Below are positions 1-12,742 of a DNA stretch of 64,000 nucleotides, piece after piece. A program made the translations under genes and the position numbers. The DNA comes from Distichodus sexfasciatus. Lineage: Eukaryota; Chordata; Actinopteri; Characiformes; Distichodontidae. The DNA lies in the NCBI GenBank assembly GCA_032718565.1, contig JAVGVS010000019.1:3398544-3462543 (forward strand), in the 5' to 3' direction. Numbering within the stretch: the stretch's first letter is position 1; each line of letters starts with the position of its first letter. Under the pieces are notes generated by a model that ran no database searches, was not told the DNA's origin, and saw only the letters and a program-made list of their open reading frames with translations.

Positions 1-171
1 CAAGACAATATATAACCAATTTGCTTACATGTTAAAATAAAATCTTCATATCACATCACATATTTGTAGTTGATAGTTTAGTACAATTATCACGGCTTGT
101 TTTTTGTGACACGAACAGTGACATTATTAAACCTTATTAGTTATTGGTCTTAATTTCAAGTTAAGTAAGTG

Positions 172-420
172 AGTGATTATTTATATCACCACACAGCACA
201 CAGGCGACCTTCTGAAAACAGGGCCAACTTTCTAACCATTACGCAACCAACTACCCCGTTATTAGATTCTGAAGCCATCAGCGAGCTGTCATTTTGTCAG
301 TGTGAAAACAGCACAGCACACAGTGCACCATACTGAAATGTCGCCTCTGCATTTGCCCCATCCGTGAAGACGTAGTGGGCAGTTTTTTTTGACAGCGCTC
401 AGGGAGTAATGCTTGCAGAC
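172..420 (-). repeat. Degenerate tRNA-derived SINE (family A)
   Basis: Minus-strand remnants of the SINE seen again at 14704, 32525, 44441, 48400, 51738 and 61153: the tail block (cacagtgcacc, catccgtgaag, agtgggcag) and a displaced head block (cgaccttct, ttacgcaaccaactaccc). The order is rearranged, so it is an old broken copy. Bases 1-171 and 421-1020 show nothing else. Confidence 0.55.
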
Positions 421-1045
421 GTTACCTTAGGAAATACTACTAATATTCAACGTGTTTAAGGTGTTCCATAAGTTCATTTCAGCTTATTATTTCAGGTTTT
501 ACAGTTTTGTTTTGTTTTTGTTTTTTACACAGAATACACATTAATTATTTGTTCAAACTCGCCAAGATCAGATCCATACAAGTTTACCATGTTAAGAGGC
601 AACTGTAATGTATTATGTATGACTACACTGACCTCTTGTGGTGAAGTTTGTGGTGCAAATGAACTTTTCTTCTATTATAATATCTTTATGAAATAGTTTT
701 TGTTTTGCTTCTGACTGTTTTTCCTTATGACATGAACATACTGTGCACGCTAGATTGATATGTAATTTAACATTGTGTAAAGCAAGAGGAACTGAAGAAA
801 GGAAACCTGCAAACATGACTACTTTCCGCTAAGCATTTGTTGGCTTTCCTTTCTCTCTTTGATCACAAAACTGTTCAAACTAATTTGCTTATGTCAATCC
901 ATGTTCTGCATCTCCCCCCTTTATTCTTTCTTTTTTCTTCTCTTTGTATTCACATCTTTGAGGTGTCAAATGTATTCACATCAAATGTATTCAACATTAA
1001 ACGTTCACGAAGTCCACAGAATTGATTGACATCAGTGTAAAACGT

Positions 1046-1051
1046 TTTATT
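1046..1051 (-). promoter_or_regulatory. Poly(A) signal of the VLIG-like gene
   Basis: AATAAA on the minus strand, about 270 nt after the stop codon, in an A/T-rich tract. It is the first canonical hexamer with a plausible spacing, so 1025-1317 is the likely 3'UTR. Confidence 0.5.
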
Positions 1052-1317
1052 GAAAGCTGAAAACTGAACACAGAATAATCTTAAAATAATCAAATAGATG
1101 TGAAAAACATTACCATTATTCTTATATTATTATAATACTACATAATGTAAACAATTATATATGTAACAATTACACAATATTGCTGTTATTACTTATGCTT
1201 TAACAAAAGAAATCAGAGAACAATTTGCTAATTGTAATTATCATCAACCATAAACAGATTAAGAATAATATGGCATCATCTGACTCCCTTATGAATCATC
1301 AAATATTATGACTGATG

Positions 1318-4300
1318 TTACACTGTAACAGAAAAGATGTCTTTTAAACTGTTCAGTGCCATCTCCTTTGTGATGTGCTTCCAGTCTTCTGGCAGCGAGG
1401 CCGGTTCACACTGATACATCTGAGCAAATCTTGTGTTGTACCTGGTGAACACATATTTCCAATAAGCTCCAGTTCCCTCTGTTCCAGACCTCTCGGGGGG
1501 AATGTTCCAGTCGGGGTAGATGGACTGGTAGTCCTTGTAGAGAATCTTCTGTCCATCCGTGTGTCTGTTCTGGAAGTGATTTCCTCCTGCCACATCTGCT
1601 GAGCAACTAATGTGTGACAGAGAGACTGAGTCGGCATTGGTGTAGCACACGAGGCCTTTAGGTCGATGCATGAGGGCTGCGTGCACTGCATGTTCTCCGC
1701 CCAAATCACACGGTGCTTTACAGAATGGGCACTGCTTGTCACATCCTTTCACTCGGTCATACAGCAGGTTCTGCAGTTTGAAAGAGAGGTCATCCGGGAC
1801 TTCGATGACATCTTCATTTTCCCTGAACTCCTGTAGAATGAACAAGGACAGCTCATTGACAGATTCTTCCAGATGAGCGATGAAGTGCTCGCGGTGAGTC
1901 TTAATTTCAAACAGAGGGCCCTGTAAAGGAACACGAGGCACTGTTACGTCTCCTAAACCCTCAATCGTGCAACAGATTCCCTCCAGCAGTGCCCTGGCGT
2001 TACTCTCTGCTCCACTGCCAACTTCAGATGCCAAACGAATGGACCTCTCCATGCGCTGACAAATTTCCCGCATGCGCTGCTCTCTCTTGTCCTCTATCAT
2101 GAATGAGCCTGACAGACGTTCCACAATGATGTTCTCGATCCTTTTCCGACAGAATGACTCATGGGACTGCAAGTACTCGTGGAAGTCCTCAAAATTGTCC
2201 TGCGAAAGCAGCTCTGTGAGAAGATGGTAGTGGAAATTCTTGGATGAGGTGTACATTTGTGCATGGTCACTTGTCATCATGTCATCCAAAATCTGTTTCT
2301 CCAGGCTGCTGTAGATGAAGTCTAGGGCTGTAGGGCGGAGACACATCGTAGTGAAGCACTCAGCAGCTTTTTGACACTGCAGTCTTTTCCGGAAGTTAAA
2401 CTGGAAATCCTGCAAGTGCTTTTCTTGAGTCTCATTGAGGAACTTGTGCTTTGTGTCTCTTTGTCTTTTGAGTAGGTCATGCATTTCTTGGAATGATTCT
2501 GAAGCTTTACTACAGATATAGATTTTAAGATCCACCTCAAATTTTGGTTTCATTACAAATGGTTCCATTTTCAGAACTTCTAAGCCCTTGTCTACAATTG
2601 CAAGTAGTTCTCTCATGTAGCTGTCAGAGTAGCCTTCTTTGTGCCTCAGTTTCTCTGAGACCCGCATATCACAGTCTTCTATTAAGTTTTCAGTGAACCG
2701 CTGTGCAACCACCTTATTATGCTTCAGGGTCCGCTTCATTTTGCTACTCAAAGCGAAATGCCCGTTTTTCACCGTGAAACCCTTGAGCTGGTTGGCATTT
2801 TTGAATTTGATCTTTTGCCTTTTCACGCCACGACTGTGTAAGTTGTCCTTCAGTTGTTCTACCATAACTGCACAAACATCATATGTCTCAACGGGCTTCA
2901 AGTCAAGGTTAGATGGAATGTCATTCCAAACTTTTTCAAATTCTTCCTCAAGTTGCTTATCTGTGACCACTGTATCGTTGTTCTTGCAGCTCTCCAGAAG
3001 AGATCGTAGCTTGACCTCCAAGGCTGCCTCAAGTGCTGTCAGGAGGGCTTGCATCTTGTCTGACACATCATGCCTGACAACAGCAGTCTCAATCCTGGGA
3101 TTCATGTCATGGAGCACTTGTTGTTGAATATTTTGAACTCTTTTGAGTATATTTGGTTTATAGGTTTCCATAAGGACCACATCAATATCCTCCTGGTGAA
3201 GGTGTTCCCAGAGACTTGATTTTATTTTCTCACTTTCTGAGTGTATTTGAATAGCTGTCTCTTCCTCTAAGATTCTGCTGAGGCTGTCTACATCATCATA
3301 CCGATCTCCGTTGCTCAAGGCTGACTCTTTTAATTCAGTTATACGGTTATCCATTTCTCCAACCCAATGGTCCATGAGATGCATTAAGTGCTGCTCACCT
3401 TCGACAATCTTTGTGCAGAGGCCAATCAGGGCATTAGCTACATTTGTGTCTGCAAACCCAACGGACAATCTGGGGTTTTTCACTAACTCCCATACGTTAC
3501 ACATATGTTCCATGAATGCACCCAGGCATGTTGGTTGACCTGTAGTTGCCTTCTCGTGAAATACTGACATCAGGCTTCGCTTTAGCTTCAGTGCTGCATC
3601 ACTGTATGTTTGATCAGTTTCCTCAGTCATCTTGTTTGTCCACGGACCCTGCAAGTCGTGGTAGATGCATTCTTTTTCATCGCTTTGCAGCTCTGTCTCT
3701 GCTTCATTCAAGGGCTTATCTTGACCCAAAACGTGAATGACACAGCTCAAAATCTTGGCCTCTTTCACAGGTCCTTCAGAAACAACTTGAAAGGAGGGTT
3801 TTCTTTCTGATTCTCTGGTGTGAAGTAGAGCATTTACCGCAATCTGCAGGTTGTTTCTTGTTTCAGCTTGCCTTTCTTGAGAGAAATGCACAAGTGTAAT
3901 GTCACTTAACCCACTGACAAAGCTTGCAAGTTCATTATCATGTACGAAGCTGCTCTCTGTTTGCCTGGCCGCTGGGGGATTCAAGCCCTCTGTGCAAATC
4001 AGCATTAGATATTCACAGTCCATCTCCATTCGAATGTTGTCGGGTAGGCTAAGAAGAAGCAGATAGGCCCCTTTGATATGCCTTTGCCCCCACTTTGGGA
4101 AGCTTACACCAAACATGCTAGAAAGGATCTCTGCATTTCTTGAGTGTTGGAAACCTAAGGTTGTCAGAACTCTCATTCGACTGTACTGGGGCAACTGTCT
4201 GTACACCTCATAAAGGACACTATAGACCCAGTTCAGTGGAAATTCTGAGGCATCTCCATCGTAGATCTCTAGCGGAACCCCATAGAGGAGTAGCTCTGCA

Positions 4301-6336
4301 GCCAGATATGGTAAGCGGAACATCTCGTACAAATCGTAGTTGGGGCTACGGAAATATCTCTCATAGATATAGCCCATCTCCCGCAGGAAGTGCTCAAGGC
4401 CAATGCAAGGCTCCAGTTGCTGCTCCTCATTTGAATCTGACAGTTTTTCCAGCTGCATTACTTGTAGCTTCACCCTCATCCAGGAAATGAAGAATGCTCG
4501 TTTGTTCACATCATAGGTGGAGAGAGCGTCAATGAAGGTTTTCATGGCTGTAGTTAGCTTATAACTCATAAATCTCTCAACATGACCTTCATTTCCTTCA
4601 CTGGTCTCCTGACGAAAGTCCTCCTTTTGCTCTTTCTCTACATGACACAATCCTTTACACACATGACCTTGCAGAGGCAGCTGCTCTTCCAAGAACCAGC
4701 TTACACCATTTTCAATTCCACTTAGAATCTCTTCAACCTCACAAAATGCCATTCGGCAGACTTCATCTTCATCAACTTTCATGTTAAGGTCGCTGGCCAT
4801 TCCAGCAGTGGCAACGAGGTTTGTAGCATGCAGGTGTGGGACCAGTTTACACAACATTTCTCTCAGCTTCTCAGCAAGAGCCTCTTCATCTCCATCTTGT
4901 CCATTGATCATAAACTCTTTAGACAGCTCTAGTTCTTTCACCAGCAAATGTTTCATCTGTTCATTTCTGTTCTCTTCACCATCCACCTCCATGTCAGATG
5001 AGCAGTCAATCAGAATCAGGTGGCTTGCATTATCCCTCCACGCAGCAATGAGGTTTCTCTCCTCTAGTCCAAAATTACCACAGAACACAATGAGAACTGC
5101 AGATGCATAGCACAGAAGACTAACCTGACTCTCACATTCAGCTGCGTCTCCTCTGAGATTGGCCATTAGCAGAGGTTTGGGGAAGACACTTGTCTGGTGA
5201 CCTCTTGGTGTCAAATTCCAGCTCATCTCCACTAGACCATCTGATATAACTCGTGGTAGCTTTCCTCCATCCGTGTCACGGTTTACGAAGCACTCATTTG
5301 CTACATGTGTACCTCCCAGCACCTTGTTCAGTACTCGTGACTTTGACACGCTGCAGTTACCCAGCCTCAGAGCTGAGAGAAAAGGCATCCTGGAGTTGGC
5401 CATGTTTTTCATGTTACTACCTGGATCCTCCAGAGTTGGTGACTTCCACTTAGATAAAACACCTCTAAAGGGCCAGAGGATGACGGTTCCTTTCTTTTCT
5501 GGAAAAACTGGCGGCAGATACAGAGGAACGGCAAAGTTGCATTGCATCATTCGGTGAGTGATCTCCTGCTGCAGAAAGCTGTTTGAAGTCATGTAAACAG
5601 CAGCAACCAGATCCAAAGGGTTGATGGCACATTTGGAGTTCTCATCCATTTCAGGGGGTCTTGCCACACCGTAATCTCCTGCAGTGACCTCACAGGAGCA
5701 GTTTCGCGCCTGTGGCCCGTACAGCCAGAGGCGCCTGAGGAATGCATTTGCAAGCTCTGTTGGGTTTTGTGGAAACTGGTCTTCTAAGCACGGAGTGCTT
5801 ATGTACAAGATTGAAGTGAGGTCAACTGGTGCCACTTTTTGCCTGTGCAGATCCATCATTTGCAAGAAAATGTGTTTGTCCCTGTCAATCTCTGAGACTG
5901 CAACAGAAGTATGGAAGTCAGCATTAAATAAGAAATAATACATATACAGCAATATTTTATATACATACTCATAATTACTTGGATTTAACTTCTGACTTTG
6001 ACTTTTGCAGTTTGGATCAGCAGCTTCACATTAACCAAGAAGTAACTTAAACTCCAACACCAAATCACACATTAATGAAATAGATATATTTCTGTGAAAG
6101 ATACACTGGGAAGTGAATCAATGCTTAAATCCAATATATTGATGGCTATCCAAACATTATGCTAAATTAGCAAGGTATCATAAGAAACATCATCCCAACT
6201 TAACACCATATTGTTATTCTACACAAATGCGTAACATCTGTTTACTTCTGTTGCTTACCTATCTCAGTAGTAAGGGTCCCCTTTTCAGGTGTTTTTTGAC
6301 GATGTAAAGACATGACAGCAGTGATTGCGCTTCCCT
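1318..6336 (-). CDS. VLIG/GVIN-family very large interferon-inducible GTPase-like protein (probable pseudo-GTPase)
   Basis: The CDS joins 6313-6259 (ATG at 6313-6311, 18 codons plus one base, donor gtaagc) to 5897-1318 (acceptor ttgcag, stop TAA), giving 1,544 aa with no frameshift; 6314-6336 is 5'UTR. The family is recognised from its order: an N-terminal block with LRLGNCSVSKS (about residue 195), a DGDASEFPLNWV block before the G domain (about 560-580), then P-loop, switch and HDNELASFVSGL regions (600-690), a long coiled helical half, and a Cys/His cluster CDKQCPFCKAPC near 1400. In active VLIG proteins the P-loop reads GIQSTGKS and switch II DTEGL; here they read GFQHSRNA (from residue 600) and CTEGL (Cys 653), so the phosphate-binding Lys-Ser and the switch Asp are missing. 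Family members are interferon-induced cytosolic or nuclear proteins of poorly known role. One giant exon is normal for the family. Loss of GTP binding is inference. Confidence 0.9.
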
Positions 6337-6511
6337 CTGTAGGATGTATCTCCAAAATGTTGCAGAAATACAAGTGTTGCTTTGATGGACTTCTTCCATG
6401 CAAACTGCCCCTATGATTTGGTCTCTATTCATGATCGTAAAAACAAGCCCAAGGAGTGTGTCAGATTTTTATACATGTTCTGATTTTTCACATATTCATC
6501 TGATACATTCA

Positions 6512-6575
<64 letters not shown>

Positions 6576-6576
6576 G
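6512..6576. repeat. (TAA)n microsatellite
   Basis: About 20 uninterrupted TAA units just upstream of the first coding exon of the VLIG-like gene. Confidence 0.95.
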
Positions 6577-6874
6577 TAAAATATCTGCATTAAACATCTG
6601 CTATCTATAACACATTTTCTCCAGAATAATAGCTTACAAAGTCTGATAAATCACAGTGTTGAACATGCAGCATGTCTGTTTTCCCCAGATTCATTAGCAG
6701 GCTTATGAAATGCCAGACAGATGGGAAAGTTAATTAGCTCCATAAATTCAAGCCTTAACATGAACATATACGTAGTTTCATACCTGACATGTATGTGTTA
6801 AACATGCATAAATAAGGAATGCTATCTATGAAAAAAAAATGAAAAAGCTGACAACTTAAATTGTAAATTCTTAC

Positions 6875-7080
6875 CTGGATGCAGTTCGATTTTCTTAGTG
6901 CAGCCTCCTAGATGGCTGCAGGGCCTGAATGAAGTGCCACTGAGATAAAGGTGCACAGGCTCGTTCTTATATGTGAGTGATACCTGAGTCTTTCCTCATT
7001 TATTATGCATGTAGGCATGCTCAGCGTGCAGTCACGCCCATACAGAGGTAGAAAGTACCAAACAGTCCTACCTAGTGAAT
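6875..7080 (-). other. Possible 5'UTR exon of the VLIG-like gene
   Basis: A good minus-strand donor (CAG followed by gtaagaat) ends at 6875, upstream of the coding exon at 6259-6336. The exon's far boundary and the transcription start cannot be read. No clear TATA box or interferon response element was recognised. The call rests on the donor alone, so the limit near 7080 is arbitrary. Confidence 0.25.
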
Positions 7081-8472
7081 AAAAATTCCATCTACACATT
7101 TTACTGAGGACAGGTGCAAACGTCAGTATTATGAGTTATTACTATTACTGGATATTTTGAAATGCTGAAGACATTATTACATTTGCTGAAAAATGCGTTT
7201 GCCTACTACTATTGTATACACACTAAATGGAGTGATTGGGCTTACTTTATACTTACAAATATCCACATGAAAGCATTTTAGCTTGTGCATTTGTGTGCAT
7301 CCTCTATGGCTATCAATATCACATTTAAAGAAAAGAAAAATTATAGTTGCAAGTATCTTTTTTATTTCAGTCTTTCAAAAACCCTCATACAAACACTGTA
7401 AACACTGTACTGGCGCTAGTGAGGACATCAGACCTCAGTCGCCTGCCCGCCTCAACGGCTGATCAGTCAGATAAGAGCAGATAACATTGTGAATGTCTCC
7501 TTTTAGTTGATAAGGCTTTCTGTGTCTGAGAGAGAGACTAAGGGCCTGATGAGGATTCTAATTTGACTTTCGAAGTGCAATCCAGTGAAGAAATGTTGCT
7601 GCACAGTTCAAGATAATGCCTTGACAATTCGGTTAGATGTTAGAGCTTAGATGTTAGATGGCAGTTTTTTCGATTCCATTAAGTAATAATAACGATAAAC
7701 TAAAATCTTTAAACAATTGTGTAAAACAATCTTCTGCAATTATTAGTGAAATTTAAATGTAAGATCCTGCCCTAAAGCAAAAGTCAGGGTCAAAGATATG
7801 TATGTACATGTATGCACATAGATGTGTATGCACATAAATTCTTTCATTCTATAGTTGTGACTGTCCTACACCTTCTTCCAGGTTTTTTGGGGACACTATG
7901 GCTTCTGAGGACATACCAATTCTTTTTTTAGACTGGATAATCTGAGCCACATAAATGTAGAGGCCGTTTAAGAACAGGCTTAATCTTGTGGATGGTACAG
8001 TAACATTATATTTTACATATACATCTATAAATTCCTAACCAATTACAAAACACCCCAAAGCACAACAGGATTCTTCAGTGAGTAATTAAATCATGCAATT
8101 AAGTCTGCAGGATCCCCGTGGTGACTCTCAGTGCTGACGCTTATGTGACACTGGCTGATCAGAAGGTTAAAACATTACTTAAAGGGATAAATGTGTAGAG
8201 GAAAAGATTACATGCTGGCTATTTCCGTACTGTAAATCTCTTTAACGGACTTAGTGCCGCCTTGTAACTGTGGTTCAGTAATGCTGGGAACAGACAGTGT
8301 CTTGAATGGTGCGTGCGTGTGTGTTAACAACAAATCGAATGTCTGTATGAATTACTAGGCATCTTGCTTGTAAGAGGCATCACTTCTTAGGTTTTGTTTG
8401 GGTCTGGATTACCTGGAGGGCAATAAGAAGAAACGCAGAAAAGAACAACAAGCGTGAAAAGGTTTTTTGGAG
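7081..8472. other. Intergenic spacer between head-to-head genes
   Basis: A/T-rich sequence between the VLIG-like gene (minus) and the IQ-motif gene (plus). No open frame, RNA gene or recognised repeat was found. Promoters of both genes should lie here, but no motif is clear enough to call. Confidence 0.4.
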
Positions 8473-9279
8473 ATGTTGGTATCCATGATAACGGCCCTCT
8501 ACATGTTGGTGAGAGCAGCTGAACAGGTAAGATCACTTAAATAGTTACTTTGTAAACATGTATAACTGCTAAAATCCATATTCAGTGACGATTTTTTCTT
8601 ACTCATAAATTGTAAAAAGTAAAGAAAAATTTGATTTGGAGAAAATAAGGTTGGACGAAGACAAAAAATGAATGTACCTTGGAAATATATATATGTGAAC
8701 CGATCTGGTGAAATGAAAGTCACAATTTGTAATTTTGAGATACAGGCCAATAAAACCAAAAAACATTGAAAATACAGATTTATTTTCAGATGGCTGTATC
8801 TTGACAATCATTCAAGCTATGGTTTTTAGCAAGATAACATTTTAAAGCTTATTTTCTCATCTTTCCAATGATATCCTCATTTTTAAATTTTGGCTCATTG
8901 CGACTCATTTTGTCAGATCAGGTCAGCTATATATATGGAGCTCCAAGTTACACTCAGCTTTGACCTTATCGTCTGTGAAACAGTCAATTCATTGGCTAAT
9001 ATAGATATTATGGTGCATGACATCGCAAATGCAAGACTTAATAGCCTCAACAATCAGAGAGAATTAAGCCGTAGGATGCAGGGCAATTACTATAGGATGG
9101 GTTTGGACACGAATGTTCAGACTGTTTATTCCCTAGAGGGTGATTTAATTTAGAAAGGACGGGATGGAGGCCGACTAATTAGAGTCCAGCATGCTAGTGC
9201 ATGAAATATCATGGGTCTTAACCTGAGGAGCGGTTGGCACGGACAAAAAGAGGCCAAAATTGAGCTCATGGCTCTTGTG

Positions 9280-9318
<39 letters not shown>

Positions 9319-12019
9319 CACAAGTAACGTGGTTCTGTGTTTTCCAGCTGGGTATCAGATGGGTGCGTCAGACGGATTCTCTGCCCTACGTGGTGTCCCA
9401 GCCTCTGCCGTGGCAGGTTCATTCTGTCTCCCAAAGCCGAAGAGGGAGCAAAGCAGACGAGGTCAGTTTACAAAAAGCTGGGACTGAAGTCACTTTCTGA
9501 CAGCATTTAAAATCACAACACAAGAACAATTATCAGACCCTCCAGGATCTCGCGATGTTACGATCGCAACTATTCACGCAAATTCACGCAACCATCGCAA
9601 TTTTGACGAATTACCGCAACTTTTCCGTAATTATTTGACCAATCATTGTCATTTCCCGCAAAGCGTTGAGCCGCAAATACGTCAGCGAACTCGCTTACTG
9701 GTTTTACGTTTGGAAGATGCAGGAAAAATGTGATAAAACGCCTCAGATTTACCTTCAAAAACAACTAAATGGTTAAAGGCCATTTTACTGCAACACAACG
9801 CCTAAAAACACAGAACCTTTTCACTTATTTATTTATTTATTTACTTTTAAAGAAAAACTGCCGCAAAAGCAGACATTTTAAGCCGCAACAATCTCAAAAA
9901 AAGCCCAAGAAATCCTGGAGGGACCTAAAAAACATTGTTCGGCAGACTTTGCACAAAAAAAAAAAAAAAAAAGCATTCCAAGAGAAATTGCACACAGATA
10001 CCTTCAAGCATATGTTTGAAGTATGTACGCGCTAAAGAGGACTAGCTGTTCACGTTCTTCATGAATAACAGCGATACGTCCACCATGTGATTGAAATCTC
10101 GCACGTCACCAGCTATTATCCTCTGATTACTCTGTCGCTGATTTGCGCAAGTGCAGCGGATTGACAGACTCGACGAGGCGACGCTAAAGCAGCTAATCTC
10201 TCTCCCTCCCACACAAACACACACGTACACACACATGCCTTTCCTTCCTGGCTGTTCCTCAGATTAAATGTATCCTGGAGCATATATTCTGGTTTCTTTA
10301 ATCCAGGAAAGGGAGATTTAAGGTATCTATTTGGCAAAAAAATGAGTTGATATAGTAAGAAGTTGGCTTAAAAAAATGTTGGTTTCTGCATAAAATGTGT
10401 ACAGCATGCGCGGTTATATTATACACGTTTATTCTTCATACATTAAAAATAATAACATTTAACTACGGATCTCATTCATCTCAAATGTCTCCGCTAAAAC
10501 AGCAGATAATTTAATGAGGTAAAAAGTGCTACACGTAATTAATTCATTCATCAGTCGTATTCAGGGTTAATACTGGGTGGACTTGGACCACGGCATGGAA
10601 GGTCATCCATAATCATAGAACTTCTTTATATTCTTCTGCCAGAACACACTTGAAATTATGGCTAGGTTCAGTGAGAAGGAAACATTCCTAATCAGTAAAG
10701 ATCTATACCTGCTCTGACGTTACTCTTGGTGGCATGTGAGGAATTTCAGAGAAACATCACACACCTGCATAAGCAGCGCTTCCAGAGCACATTCTCTGGC
10801 TCATTCCTCCTCTGAAGATCAGCGAGACGAGATAGGCAGCACGCAGGAGTGACAGGGGTCAGGCTGTGACTGATGTTGAGGACATGAGCTACGTGGCATT
10901 TTAAAAGGCAGCTTGATGCTGTGAAAACACACACACCGAGTTCCTGTTGGCCGTTTCAAGGGTCAACATGACACCTGCAGCTGAAAACGGTGTGAAAAAA
11001 TTCCACTTAGCCCTGTAAAGAGAAGTCAAGGTAAATAAAAGATCAGAATAAAGGCATATCAACATACTTTCATTGTAATGTGCTTCTAGCAAAAATAATA
11101 CCTGAAATTTGTGGCAACATCAGACTAAAAATGTTTTAAAAACAAGGCCTCAAAATATACCTTTGCAAATTTTAAGCAAATTTCTAAAAGAAAAAATACA
11201 ATTTTGCATGAAAATAATGACAATAATAATTCAGGAATCATTGAACATTTCTGCATCAATTAGTCATAAGTTTGAAAAAGAAAAATGCCTCAATGAACAA
11301 ATGAGGATTTAAGAGAAAATGAAGTTGAATGGAGAGAACAATGTTAATTTTCTTGGACTAAGTTGTAGTACCAATAGAGATTTACCATTCCAACTCCAAG
11401 CTAGTCTAGGACTAGGCTTAATCCTCAACCAGTAAATTGGCACTTAGAGTTTCTAATTTTGAATATGATTCATGTAATTTTATTTTTTTGTAGATTTTTT
11501 AAGCTCTCCGATACTTGTCTAGCATTCCTCATGCATCATTATAGTTTTTCGCCATTAGACTTCAGTACCGTGACTCTTAATCCCAAACTTTGTCACTTCA
11601 AAACTTTAAAGCGGGATCATTGTATAATTCTGATATGTCAAGTACACATAAAAATACTTGAGAACTACTGAATGATTAAACTTGTCTTCTTTATCTTTTT
11701 ATGAAAATCACTGCATGTCTTATGTGTTTATCCATCAGTGTGAAGGCCATAGACGGAACAGCCTGGGAGTCTACAGAAAAAGTGAGTCTGATTAAACTTA
11801 CAAAATTTTATAATAATTTTATAAAATGGGACAAAAGAAAAATTGTAATGCAAAGTGTGATCTTTCTGTTCACACTGTCCATCACTGATGTCTGCAGCTT
11901 CTACATCCAGCAACGGACAACCCGCCCCAACCACCTCACTGGGTGCGGAGAAGGCCGCCAGCACCATTCAGCACCAGTACCGCAAGTACCAGCAGAGAAA
12001 ACATAAAGACGGCGAATGA
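8473..12019 (+). CDS. Small IQ-motif protein, PCP4/PCP4L1-like (four exons, 110 aa)
   Basis: Four exons join in frame: 8473-8526 (ATG start, donor gtaaga), 9348-9461 (acceptor ttttccag, donor gtcagt), 11739-11781 (donor gtgagt) and 11898-12019 (acceptor gtctgcag, stop TGA). The total is 333 nt and the phases are 0, 0 and 1. The last exon encodes AEKAASTIQHQYRKYQQRK and ends 17 residues after the start of the IQ motif, the same distance as in PCP4 (IQSQFRKFQKKK) and PCP4L1. IQ motifs bind calmodulin; PCP4 modulates calmodulin calcium kinetics in neurons. Two things do not fit: the acidic DIDMDAP-like stretch of PCP4 is absent, and exon 1 encodes a hydrophobic start (MLVSMITALYMLV). The first exon, or the start, may therefore be wrong. 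The gene is tail to tail with dscaml1. The splice model is seen; the family assignment is inference. Confidence 0.55.
9281..9318. repeat. (AC)n microsatellite
   Basis: A clean AC run ending about 30 bp before the acceptor of exon 2 of the IQ-motif gene. Confidence 0.9.
9537..9926. mobile_element. Short inverted-repeat element in intron 1-2 region of the IQ gene (family F)
   Basis: The ends are imperfect inverted repeats (CCCTCCAGGATCTCG at the left; the complement of the right end starts CCCTCCAGGATTTC). The interior is rich in gcaa/ttgc words. A related, more decayed and inverted copy occupies about 24595-24960. It has no coding capacity, so it is a non-autonomous DNA element; the superfamily is unresolved. 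Confidence 0.55.
9990..11700. other. Intron 2 of the IQ-motif gene, no feature recognised
   Basis: A/T-rich intronic sequence between the exons ending at 9461 and starting at 11739. Apart from short A runs and a small CACA stretch near 10210, nothing coding, structural or repetitive was recognised. Confidence 0.5.
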
Positions 12020-12508
12020 AGCGGCGTGAAGGGAGAGGCGACTGTGCACTTTTGTAGGACCATTTCCCCTCTAAACAAGCTTCTACTTCTAGTTATTCTT
12101 TAGAGGGTGTACAAAGAGGGTCCTAGAAGCAGAAACAAAATATGTTCTAATATCACACTCACATCCACACACTCTCGCCCACCTCACGTAGGCCCACACA
12201 CGTGTACACGTGTCCATCGCGACTAGCTAAAAGTGTTCACCATGTGCAGTGATGAAGGTGATAAAACAAGATTGATGATGAGATAAATAAATAACCAGCG
12301 AGACGTAGCCAGGACAAACACCCGCTAGGTACAGAACATGCCATCCAGCAAATATCAGATACGAACAAAGAACACAAAACATGATTCCCAATGTAAAGTA
12401 ATGTTTTGTGCCTGAACAAGTGTATGTGACTTGAGTGCTTGATGTGGTTTTCCTGCATGAATCTACAGATATTGTTCTTGTCTTTGAGTAGAGAATTTAA
12501 TTCACTTC

Positions 12509-12514
12509 AATAAA
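12509..12514 (+). promoter_or_regulatory. Poly(A) signal of the IQ-motif gene
   Basis: Canonical AATAAA, 490 nt after the stop at 12019, followed by a T/G-rich stretch (tgtctttgagtttgtg). It supports a real transcript end here, about 200 bp from the proposed dscaml1 transcript end. Confidence 0.6.
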
Positions 12515-12736
12515 CCTTTTACCAAAATTTGAGCCGCTGTCTTTGAGTTTGTGTTCATCCCCCTAGTGGTACATTTGGGAAATAACATCAACATTCAATT
12601 TTAGACTTTTTGACTCATTATTTTTGGATAGAACAATGACTGAAAACGTTTTTTAAAAAACTGCATTAAATACCGCTTTTGGAAATGAAATACAAATAAA
12701 AATATAAAGCCAGGCCGCAAGTAATAGAAAGATAGC

Positions 12737-12742
12737 TTTATT
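12737..12742 (-). promoter_or_regulatory. dscaml1: Candidate distal poly(A) signal of dscaml1
   Basis: AATAAA on the minus strand, facing the poly(A) signal of the IQ-motif gene (12509-12514) about 220 bp away. Confidence 0.35.

Noticed and set aside
2639..3127. 162-aa plus-strand frame antisense to the VLIG-like gene
   Set aside because: Composition mirrors the antisense of the real coding frame; no domain seen.
8473..12019. Reading the IQ-motif gene as the end of CEP164 (the human neighbour of DSCAML1) or as neurogranin
   Set aside because: The four exons close a complete 110-codon frame. The C-terminal spacing fits PCP4/PCP4L1, and I recall no such IQ end in CEP164; neurogranin has a different IQ context and a Gly-rich tail.
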